Assembly (NCBI GenBank): GCA_937967465.1
Contig: CALBSW010000194.1
Location: 1-9,739 of the forward strand
Length of the DNA: 9,739 nt
Direction: 5' to 3'
Source: an uncultured Flavobacteriales bacterium
GTDB lineage: Bacteria > Bacteroidota > Bacteroidia > Flavobacteriales_D > Sanyastnellaceae
This document shows positions 1 through 6,214 of this stretch, piece by piece. A program made the translations under genes and the position numbers. How positions within the stretch are numbered: the stretch's first letter is position 1; each line of letters begins with the position of its first letter. The notes beneath the pieces are model-generated. The model had not been told where the DNA came from and did not search any database. It was given only the letters and a program-made list of their open reading frames with translations.

Positions 1-43
1 CGTAATGCGTAGGTCAGCGGTTCGAGTCCGCTTATCGGCTCCA
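1..43 (+). tRNA. tRNA-Thr (anticodon CGT), 3' part only
   Basis: The window begins inside a tRNA. Bases 1-3 (CGT) sit where the anticodon should be, followed by AA, the 3' arm of the anticodon stem (6-10), a five-base variable loop (11-15), a T stem of AGCGG/CCGCT around a TTCGAGT loop (16-32), the 3' acceptor strand TATCGGC (33-39), discriminator T and an encoded CCA (41-43). CGT would read the threonine codon ACG, and the TATCGGC-T acceptor end fits bacterial tRNA-Thr as I remember it. The 5' half lies outside the window, so the anticodon stem and D arm cannot be checked. Confidence 0.9.
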
Positions 44-44
44 G

Positions 45-71
45 AAAGCCCCTCCCACGAGGGGCTTTTTT
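45..71 (+). terminator. Rho-independent terminator after tRNA-Thr
   Basis: A perfect 10-base-pair stem (AAAGCCCCTC at 45-54 with GAGGGGCTTT at 59-68) closes a four-base CCAC loop and runs into six T residues (66-71). It begins one base after the tRNA CCA end and stops three bases before the end of the convergent lipoprotein gene. On the minus strand the same stem is followed by only three T residues, so it may stop transcription from that side less efficiently. Confidence 0.92.
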
Positions 72-74
72 CAT

Positions 75-746
75 TCACCCCCTGAACAGGAGTACAAACA
101 AGGCGAGCAGGATGGCGCCTGATGAGGCAGCCACAAGGCCCAAGAGCACGGAGGTCAAGAACAGAACGATGGCCAGGGCCAACCCTGAATGTTCTAGTTT
201 CGGCCCTGAAGTGACCATGCCAATTGTTGCAGGGATCCAAGTGCTAAAGAGCAGTGCGTGCAGGCCTGTAATCAGGCCGAGGAGAAACATCCCGGAGGCC
301 GCCCAGGTGGACCAGTGGAGTGGTCGCTTGACAGCGGGGACGGGAAGGGGCTCCCCTTGGCGAAGGAGGGTGTCCGCCGAATGGAAACTGAGGCCCTGTG
401 CCAGCGCTGGTGGGAGTGTGGTCAGCTTGCCGATTTCGGCACCGCGTTTGGCCTCCGACTTCGAAGTGGTTGGAATTGCGCTTGAAAAGGAAGAGGATGC
501 CGGAATCGGGGCAGGGTCTACTGGCTGCAACATCGGTTCCGATGCATCGGAAATGTCGGCTTTCTCGCAGTCGAATGCAGTGGTTGGGGGGGCGGGCTGA
601 CTCTTGCGGTCACCCGACGTGTGGACGTAGTAGCCGCGGCTGTAGCGCTTTTTCTGGAAGGTGGTGCGCGACAGGTCACTTCCGGAAGAGCACGCGCTCA
701 GCAGGAGGATTGACCCGACAAGAAGAGAGAAGATGGAACGGTTCAT
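75..746 (-). CDS. Lipoprotein with KKRYSRGYYVH motif and one membrane module
   Basis: A 223-residue protein of unknown function. Residues 1-19 form a lipoprotein signal (basic start, hydrophobic core, LLSAC lipobox, Cys19). The stretch TTFQKKRYSRGYYVH (28-42) follows directly and is identical in the neighbouring larger lipoprotein. Residues 43-140 are a low-complexity Pro/Ser/Ala linker. The C-terminal third (142-223) holds two or three hydrophobic segments around an HSG motif (186-188). Short lipoproteins with a KR(R/K)YxxGYY-type motif after the lipobox are familiar hypothetical proteins in Bacteroidota, sometimes joined to a DUF4190-like membrane domain; that match is from memory. This is the last gene of the minus-strand cluster, 51 bases after its paralogue, and it ends beside the terminator at 45-71. 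The lipid anchor plus membrane helices suggest the N-terminal part faces the periplasm. Confidence 0.85.
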   Translation of the reverse strand: MNRSIFSLLVGSILLLSACSSGSDLSRTTFQKKRYSRGYYVHTSGDRKSQPAPPTTAFDCEKADISDASEPMLQPVDPAPIPASSSFSSAIPTTSKSEAKRGAEIGKLTTLPPALAQGLSFHSADTLLRQGEPLPVPAVKRPLHWSTWAASGMFLLGLITGLHALLFSTWIPATIGMVTSGPKLEHSGLALAIVLFLTSVLLGLVAASSGAILLALFVLLFRG

Positions 747-797
747 GAGATCAGAGTGGGCCCAGCCCGAGAATGTCGAATGAGGTATGGCGCGTCC

Positions 798-1862
798 TCA
801 TTGCCATCCGAAATAGGGGAAGTTTCCCCACCAAGGCAGGATGAATGCGAGGTAAAGGACAAACCAGGCCAACGTTGAGAAGAACAAGATCCGGTTGATG
901 CCCCTGCCTGAATGGGAGCGTTCGGCATTGGACTTCAAAAGGGCATACGTGGCGGGGAACCAGGCCAAGGCGGGAAGGCTGAGCAAGAAAAGCCCACTCG
1001 CGCCAGACACCATGAGGACCAAGCTCGTGGCGATCATGGCCAGCGAAATCCAAGTCGTCCTGTGCCATTTCAGCTCGGGCTCAGGATCGGCCTCCACGTC
1101 CACACCATGGAAGGCCTCTGGCTCGGCCACCGGCTCCGGTGCGAAGAACCGGTTCGCGACGGCATAAGCGAGCCAACAGGCCAGCAGAATCAAGGCTGCC
1201 AAGAAGGTGTAAAATCCACTGAAGCTGAGAAATGCTCCTGCGGTCTCTCGACTTTCGAGGGCGATCACGGTGATGAAGAAGAGCAGGAAAGTCAGAATGG
1301 CCGCTCCCATGCCAGAGTGCCGGCGTCTCGGCCCTGCAAAGGCAAAGCTGATGGCGGCAAACCAGGGCGCTGCAAGCCCGAGCCAGACCCAGGGGCTGTT
1401 GAACAGGGAGCCCACCATCCCTCCAATCAAGGTGATGAGGTTGGCGATGGTGGTCCAGTGGACAGGTTTGCGTTCTGACTGCTCTTCGTTGTCCTGTGGT
1501 TCCAGTAGCAGCAGGGACCGTTCCTTGTGCGCCATTCCGGCGACTTCTCGGGCGGGAATGAGAACGCTCAGAGGTCTGGGGTGGGCCCTCTCGCGTCGTG
1601 ACGATTGAATGGGCGTTGGCTCGGTGTTGTGTGTCTCCCCGGGCGGGACGACTTCCATTGTGGAGGGCGCAGGTTTGTCTTGAGATTCGGACTGTGCGGC
1701 TGTGGGGTCGTCAGGACTGTCGGGAACACTGCGGTCCTTGGCTTTGTGGACGTAGTAGCCGCGGCTGTACCGCTTCTTCTGGAAGGTGGTGCTAGAAAAG
1801 TCGTTGCCCACGGAGCAAGAGGCCAACAGCCCGATGGTGAGCAACAAGCAGATTGATCGCAT
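798..1862 (-). CDS. Lipoprotein paralogue with duplicated membrane module
   Basis: A 354-residue protein of unknown function, related to the next gene in the cluster. It has a lipoprotein signal (LLASC lipobox, Cys16), then TTFQKKRYSRGYYVH (25-39), then a polar, Pro-rich linker (40-130). After this come two copies of a hydrophobic module. Module A (about 134-240) starts HWTT and contains RRRHSGMG (180-186). Module B (about 265-354) starts HRTT and contains RSHSGRG (315-321). Each has several predicted membrane helices, and an acidic Pro/Glu linker (241-263) separates them. The neighbouring paralogue carries only one such module, so this gene appears to have gained one by internal duplication, or the other lost one. 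The HSG-x-G-x-A/N-I pattern loosely recalls DUF4190, but I would not assign that family firmly. It follows the basic-protein gene by 35 bases, consistent with one transcript. Confidence 0.85.
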   Translation of the reverse strand: MRSICLLLTIGLLASCSVGNDFSSTTFQKKRYSRGYYVHKAKDRSVPDSPDDPTAAQSESQDKPAPSTMEVVPPGETHNTEPTPIQSSRRERAHPRPLSVLIPAREVAGMAHKERSLLLLEPQDNEEQSERKPVHWTTIANLITLIGGMVGSLFNSPWVWLGLAAPWFAAISFAFAGPRRRHSGMGAAILTFLLFFITVIALESRETAGAFLSFSGFYTFLAALILLACWLAYAVANRFFAPEPVAEPEAFHGVDVEADPEPELKWHRTTWISLAMIATSLVLMVSGASGLFLLSLPALAWFPATYALLKSNAERSHSGRGINRILFFSTLAWFVLYLAFILPWWGNFPYFGWQ

Positions 1863-1897
1863 GCTATCAAGTTAGGTCCGCGATCCAGGAGAATGTG

Positions 1898-2278
1898 TCA
1901 ATAGTGACGGCGCTTGCGCTTGCGCTTGAAGAGGTTGCCCACCTTGTTGGCGGCGCGGCGTGTCCACGGGATGGGCTTTCCAGATCGGAAGAGCCCCTTG
2001 TACCAGCTGTCTGGCCCGCCGCCGCGGCGCATTCTTTTGGCCGCCCGGCGTTGGGCACGCCAACGTTTGCGTGTCGAGCGGTCCTGTGATTTCCAATGCG
2101 CCTTGCGGCCTTCACGGAAAAGCGCCTCGTTCTTCTTTTCCCGCTCCCGCTTCATCTTGAGCTGGGCCTTGCGCTGCCGGGCTGGGTTCTGGCTGCGCTC
2201 GCGCTGACCCCACGCATCGGTAGGGGCCATCAGGCCAAACGCCCAGCAGGTGAACAACAGGAAGAACCAGCGGGTCAT
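1898..2278 (-). CDS. Small secreted Arg/Lys-rich protein
   Basis: A 126-residue protein with a clear signal peptide (1-24, hydrophobic core WFFLLFTCWAFGLM, cleavage probably after DAWG). The mature part is extremely basic: I count 24 Arg and 15 Lys in about 102 residues, against 7 acidic ones, and it ends in a KRKRKRRHY tail. It is probably helical in the middle (about 30-85), followed by SWYKGLFRSGKP (91-102). I recall similar short exported proteins in Bacteroidota with a basic helix followed by a WY-x-x-LF segment, but know no function for them. The ATG at 2278 was chosen because the signal peptide begins there; an in-frame upstream start at 2356 would put 26 unrelated residues in front and overlap the peptidase gene. 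It starts 13 bases after the peptidase stop. It could bind acidic polymers such as DNA, teichoic-like or cell-surface polysaccharide; this is inference from charge alone. Confidence 0.78.
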   Translation of the reverse strand: MTRWFFLLFTCWAFGLMAPTDAWGQRERSQNPARQRKAQLKMKREREKKNEALFREGRKAHWKSQDRSTRKRWRAQRRAAKRMRRGGGPDSWYKGLFRSGKPIPWTRRAANKVGNLFKRKRKRRHY

Positions 2279-2291
2279 GGAGTGAAGAACG

Positions 2292-4052
2292 TCAATCCAC
2301 GGCAAACCGTGCCCAAGCCGTCGGCATGCGGCTGGGGTCTTCTTCCGGCACGCCAAACAGCGCGAGGATGTAGGTGCCGGTGGACAAAGGCGCTGTGTTC
2401 AGGGTCAATGTGGTGGTCGCCTCTTTGCCGCGGGACACTTCGCCGTTTGCAATGAGGCGGCCGAGGGCGTCGCGGATCTCCCACCGCAGCGGGCTGCCCG
2501 GTGCCGCCAGGAGATTGGCCTCCCGAAACACCACACGAAGCCGGTCTGCGCCAGCCGCCACGGGGTTGGGATAGATCAGAAGCGGAGAGCTTGCATTGTC
2601 TCCGGCCGGCGCTGACCCTCCGAGGGCGAGGTGGGCGGCCCAGAGGTCCGGGATGCCGAATCCGAGCACCGTGTCGGGTGCGGCGGCCTGCGAGGCCGAT
2701 TCCACCAAGGCTCGGCGGATGGCCCACGCGGGCTGGTCCGGGTGCGCGCTCCACAAGCTGGTGGCGGCTCCGCACAGGATGGGGGAGGAAAAGGAGGTGC
2801 CGTTGCCAGGGCGAATGGTGCCGTCAGGATGGATGTACACGGCGTCCCGGCCCGTGGCGCTGAGGTCGGGTTTGATCCGTCCATCGGCGGAGGGGCCATA
2901 TCCGCTGAAGGAGGCGTGCTGCCCGAAGGCATTCACAGCTCCGACGGCGATGACGCTGTCGCCATCCGCAGGTGCAGTGATCTTTTGCCAGGGGCTGTTG
3001 CCGCTGTTGCCGGCCGAGCTGAAGACGAGCATGCCCCGGGTGGCCGCGATGTCGGAGGCGCGGGTGATGGGAAACGTGTTGCCGTCCAATTCGGCCGTGC
3101 TGTGGTTGGCATCGATGTCGTCAAACAAAGAGTAGCCCAACGAGGTGTTGAGCACGTCACAGCCCATGCTGTCGGCGCGCTCAGCCGCCGCAACCCAGTG
3201 GTATTCCTCTACGAGGTTTTCCCAATCGACGTCCTCGGTGCGAAACAGGACATAGCTGGCTTCGGGGGCGGACCCGAGGTAGGTCAGGCTGTCGGTGCGC
3301 TCGCCGGCCATGGTCGAGAGCACCATGGCACCGTGGCTGTGTTCCTGGTAAATCCACTCGGAAGCGGCACCCCCATTGGGGAAGTTGCCTCCGATTCGGA
3401 TGCGCCCTTCGCTCCGGGCGCGGGAGAAGGCGGGATTGGTGTCCACACGGTCGAACCCACTGTCGAGCACGCCCACCATCATGCCCTGTCCGCGGTGGCC
3501 CAGCCCGTGCAGCAGGTCCAGCCGGAGTTGGTTCGTTTGGGGCCAGGCATCGCCGTATTCGGTGTCGCCGCTTCGGGTGGCCGCGTGGCGCACTGAGGGG
3601 AGGGCAGGCACGGGTGAAGGCCGCGTGTGAAACCGGGTTCTCCGGAGTTCAATCACGGTCTCCAATCCGGCCACTTGGGCCAGAAGCGCAGCGGTTTCGG
3701 CCGAGTCGACCACGGTGGTGTCGACTTGGATGACCATGCCATTGAGCCAACGGCTTTGGTGCAACTTCCGAAAGGCCTGTTGGCCTTCAACCTCTCCGAT
3801 GGCCATGACCTCGGCGATGTAGGCGGGCGGGACGGGGAGGTCCAGGGAATCGAGGGCGATGCCGTGCCGTTCGCGGCGTGCCAAAGCCCGAGGGGACAGC
3901 AACAAGCTGCCCGCATTCGGGGCGGTCAAGTCGACACCGCATCCCACCTTGTCCGCAAACCCCACCCAGTGGTGCAGGGGCGCCACCTGGGCCGTCAGCC
4001 CAGCGCCGAGCTCCGCGAAGAGGAGCAGGATGGCGGCGATGGCGGTCCTCAT
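2292..4052 (-). CDS. S8 subtilisin-like serine peptidase, T9SS cargo
   Basis: A 586-residue secreted protease. Residues 1-22 are a signal peptide. Residues 23-145 are the N-terminal pro-region usual in Bacteroidota subtilases, with LSPRALARRERHGIALDSLD and SRWLNGMVIQV. The catalytic domain (about 185-480) carries all key residues: Asp197 in GVLDSGFD, His240 in HSHGAMV, oxyanion Asn349 in SSAGNSG and Ser420 in GTSFSSP. The C-terminus (about 493-586) is a T9SS type A sorting domain: YPNP at 494-497, LRWEIRDALGRLI, then STGTYIL and a final beta strand. It should be exported by Sec, moved across the outer membrane by the type IX machinery and released or anchored at the surface. The ATG at 4052 overlaps the upstream MORN-like gene by four bases (ATGA), indicating translational coupling. 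Upstream in-frame extension to 4298 lacks a signal peptide and lies wholly inside the neighbour, so it was discarded. Substrate unknown. Confidence 0.95.
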   Translation of the reverse strand: MRTAIAAILLLFAELGAGLTAQVAPLHHWVGFADKVGCGVDLTAPNAGSLLLSPRALARRERHGIALDSLDLPVPPAYIAEVMAIGEVEGQQAFRKLHQSRWLNGMVIQVDTTVVDSAETAALLAQVAGLETVIELRRTRFHTRPSPVPALPSVRHAATRSGDTEYGDAWPQTNQLRLDLLHGLGHRGQGMMVGVLDSGFDRVDTNPAFSRARSEGRIRIGGNFPNGGAASEWIYQEHSHGAMVLSTMAGERTDSLTYLGSAPEASYVLFRTEDVDWENLVEEYHWVAAAERADSMGCDVLNTSLGYSLFDDIDANHSTAELDGNTFPITRASDIAATRGMLVFSSAGNSGNSPWQKITAPADGDSVIAVGAVNAFGQHASFSGYGPSADGRIKPDLSATGRDAVYIHPDGTIRPGNGTSFSSPILCGAATSLWSAHPDQPAWAIRRALVESASQAAAPDTVLGFGIPDLWAAHLALGGSAPAGDNASSPLLIYPNPVAAGADRLRVVFREANLLAAPGSPLRWEIRDALGRLIANGEVSRGKEATTTLTLNTAPLSTGTYILALFGVPEEDPSRMPTAWARFAVD

Positions 4053-5167
4053 TCGTCGGTGGATTCGAGGCGTCCGAGTGACCAGCGTTCGGTGCGGATG
4101 GTGTTGCCCTGCTCGTCGAAGTAGCGCCAGGTGCCGTCCTTGACGCCAGCGGTGTATTCGCCCACTTCCTTCATCGGTTGGTTGCGAAGCTCGCGCCGCA
4201 TCGGAGCGTCTGATTTGGTTCCCGGTCGCCGTCCCGGTCCGACCATGCCCGGCGGGATTCCCGAGCCGCCACCAGCTTCGGCGGGCACCATGGTCCATTC
4301 ACCCACATCGTGCCAGGAAGTGAACGGGCCATCCAGGCGACCATGGGCATACCGTCCCACCCATTCCGGGCGGCCGCTGGGGTAGTCGGAGGAGAACTCG
4401 CCGTTTTGTGGACTTTCGGTCACCACGCGTCCGCCTTCGTAGGTGATCAAGGAGCGGACCTTGCCGTCGGGGTTGTAGGTGGTCCATTCGCCCACCGGAA
4501 GGTCCATGGCAAACTGGCCTTCGCTGAGCATGGCACCCCCGTCCTGCATCACTTGAGCGGGACCGTTGCGCTGGCCATTCCGCCAATGCTCCACGCCGCG
4601 GGGTCGCCCCTCCCGGTCGAAGGCCTTCCACACGCCATTCTTCAGGCCCATGGCATACGTGCCCTCTTCCAGCAGCGTGCCGTTCGGGTGGAAGGTGGTC
4701 GTCGGGCCATCGAGGGTGTCGCGGGTGTAGTGTTCGACGACCCGCACGCGGCCCCGACGGTCCAACGCGGTCCACTCGCCGTCCTTCCATTGGGTCCACG
4801 CTCCATCGACCTGCACGGTCAGGTAATTTCCACGGTGGCTTTCCGTGCCGTCTTCGCGATAGAGGATGGCCTTGGCGATGTCCGAGTCTGCTTGGTGCCG
4901 GACCTCGCTCAGCACCTTGCCCGTCTCTCGGAAAAAGGTGAAGTGGCCGACGGGGCGGCTGTTTTCGAAGCTGCCGCTGTAATAGAGCTTGCCGTTGGGG
5001 TAAACCCGGATCCAGCGCCCTTGCTTGAGGCCGTTGGCGTCCACAACATTGAAGTCCGCACCGGGCCGACCATTCGGCCATTGCGAGGTGTCCGGTTCCG
5101 GTTGGGCCAGGACCGTCGTGGCAGTCGCGGTGGCCAGGATCAGGGGGAGGAAAATGCGCAGGTTCAT
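4049..5167 (-). CDS. Secreted MORN-like (YwqK-type) repeat protein
   Basis: A 372-residue exported protein built from MORN-like repeats. A signal peptide (1-22, ending VLAQ) is followed by repeated units of the form G-x-W-x-x-Y-x-x-x-G-x-x-x-x-x-x-x-Y-x-x-G-x-x-x-G. Examples are GRWIRVYPNGKLYYSGSF (50-67), NGTLLEEGTYAMGLKNGVWK (162-181), GEWTTYNPDGKVRSLITYEGG (226-246) and VGEYTAGVKDGTWRYFDEQG (335-354). I see roughly eight to ten units. A Gly/Pro-rich insert (about 296-326) interrupts the last ones. Databases often label this fold 'YwqK family antitoxin', but nothing here suggests a toxin-antitoxin role; such repeats usually mediate protein or membrane contacts. The ATG at 5167 was chosen because the signal peptide starts there. 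It is the first gene of the minus-strand cluster and overlaps the peptidase gene, so the two may act together at the cell surface (inference). No convincing TAnnTTTG element is visible in its leader. Confidence 0.88.
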   Translation of the reverse strand: MNLRIFLPLILATATATTVLAQPEPDTSQWPNGRPGADFNVVDANGLKQGRWIRVYPNGKLYYSGSFENSRPVGHFTFFRETGKVLSEVRHQADSDIAKAILYREDGTESHRGNYLTVQVDGAWTQWKDGEWTALDRRGRVRVVEHYTRDTLDGPTTTFHPNGTLLEEGTYAMGLKNGVWKAFDREGRPRGVEHWRNGQRNGPAQVMQDGGAMLSEGQFAMDLPVGEWTTYNPDGKVRSLITYEGGRVVTESPQNGEFSSDYPSGRPEWVGRYAHGRLDGPFTSWHDVGEWTMVPAEAGGGSGIPPGMVGPGRRPGTKSDAPMRRELRNQPMKEVGEYTAGVKDGTWRYFDEQGNTIRTERWSLGRLESTDE

Positions 5168-5198
5168 CCAAAGTCCAAGTTGCAACGAAGTGCGTCGG

Positions 5199-5226
5199 TT
5201 TGGCCGTATTCCGTCCCTTACTTTTG
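5199..5226 (+). promoter_or_regulatory. Bacteroidota-type promoter of mdh
   Basis: TAcuTTTG-type -7 element (TACTTTTG at 5219-5226) matches the Bacteroidota consensus TAnnTTTG exactly, and a TTTG at 5199-5202 lies 16 bases upstream as the -33 element, slightly shorter than the usual spacing. Transcription would start near 5231, giving a leader of about 20-25 bases for mdh with no visible Shine-Dalgarno sequence. It lies in the 86-base gap between divergent genes. Confidence 0.6.
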
Positions 5227-5253
5227 CAAACCGATTCACCCAACACCTCCAAC

Positions 5254-6198
5254 ATGATCCAACGTACCAAGGTCACCGTCGTCGGAGCCGGCAATGTGGG
5301 CGCCACCTGCGCCGATGTGCTCGCTACCCGTGAAGTTTGCAACGAAGTCGTGCTCCTCGACATCAAGGACGGGTTCGCCGAAGGCAAGGCCCTCGACATC
5401 TGGGAGACCAGCCCGGTCAACAGCTACGACACCCGCACCGTCGGCAGCACCAACGATTACAGCAAGACCGCAGGCAGCGACGTGGTCGTGATCACCAGCG
5501 GCCTGCCGCGAAAGCCTGGTATGAGCCGCGACGATCTGATCGCGACCAATGCCGGCATCGTGAAGAGCGTGACCGAGCAGATCCTCCCGCACAGCCCGGA
5601 GGCCATCATCGTGATCGTGTCCAACCCGTTGGACGTCATGACGTACCAAGCCTGGAAGACCGCCGGTCTGCCCGACCACCGCGTCGTCGGCATGGCAGGG
5701 GTGCTCGACACCGCCCGTTACCGCGCCTTCCTCGCCGAGGCCCTCAACGTGAGCCCGAAAGACATCCAAGCTGTGTTGATGGGCGGCCACGGTGACACGA
5801 TGGTGCCGCTTCCGCGTTACACCACGGTCAGCGGCATTCCCGTCACCGAGATGATCGACGCCGACGCCTTGGAAGCCATCGTGCAGCGCACCAAGAAGGG
5901 CGGTGGCGAGATCGTCCAGCTCCTCGGCACGTCCGCCTGGTACGCACCGGGTGCAGCTGCCGCACAGATGGTCGAGGCCATCGTGAAGGACCAGAAGCGC
6001 ATCTTCCCCTGCTGCGCTCGCCTCACCGGCCAATACGGCCTGAGCGACCTCTACCTCGGTGTGCCGGTCAAGCTCGGTGCCAAGGGCGTCGAGGAGATCA
6101 TCGAGCTCGAGCTCAACGACGACGAGATGGCCCTGCTCCACGAGAGCGCCAAGGCGGTCAAGGAAGTCGCCGACGTGCTCGACGGCATGGGGGTCTGA
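5254..6198 (+). CDS. mdh: Malate dehydrogenase (LDH-like type)
   Basis: A 314-residue cytoplasmic enzyme that interconverts malate and oxaloacetate with NAD in the TCA cycle. The Rossmann nucleotide-binding motif GAGNVG is at 11-16, with Asp36 (LLDI) at the end of beta-2, the position that selects NAD over NADP. Substrate-binding arginines are Arg86 and Arg92 in GLPRKPGMSRDD and Arg155 in LDTARYR. Asn124 is in VSNPLDVMTY, and the catalytic His179 is in GGHGDTMVP. Arg86, in place of the Gln seen in lactate dehydrogenases, argues for malate rather than lactate. The length is normal for the family. The ATG at 5254 begins MIQRTKV, right before the first beta strand; an in-frame TTG at 5200 would overlap the promoter. 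It is transcribed alone, divergent from the secretion cluster, and its strongly C-ending codons suggest high expression. It ends 16 bases from the convergent gene. Confidence 0.97.
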   Translation: MIQRTKVTVVGAGNVGATCADVLATREVCNEVVLLDIKDGFAEGKALDIWETSPVNSYDTRTVGSTNDYSKTAGSDVVVITSGLPRKPGMSRDDLIATNAGIVKSVTEQILPHSPEAIIVIVSNPLDVMTYQAWKTAGLPDHRVVGMAGVLDTARYRAFLAEALNVSPKDIQAVLMGGHGDTMVPLPRYTTVSGIPVTEMIDADALEAIVQRTKKGGGEIVQLLGTSAWYAPGAAAAQMVEAIVKDQKRIFPCCARLTGQYGLSDLYLGVPVKLGAKGVEEIIELELNDDEMALLHESAKAVKEVADVLDGMGV

Positions 6199-6214
6199 AC
6201 CTGACGAAAGCCGA

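Noticed and set aside
2631..3596. Long open frame (321 codons) antisense to the subtilase gene
   Set aside because: It mirrors a gene with clear catalytic motifs and a sorting domain; its translation has no signal, domain or sensible composition. Long antisense frames are common in GC-rich DNA.
4053..4298. Upstream extension of the subtilase to an earlier in-frame start
   Set aside because: The added 82 residues lie inside the MORN-like gene and would bury the signal peptide that begins at 4052.
4049..5167. Reading the MORN-like protein as a toxin-antitoxin antitoxin because of the YwqK family name
   Set aside because: It has a signal peptide and no toxin gene next to it; the name comes from a broad repeat family.
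5236..6141. 301-codon open frame antisense to mdh
   Set aside because: The plus strand has every catalytic residue of malate dehydrogenase; the antisense product is His/Asp/Gly-rich with no recognisable feature.
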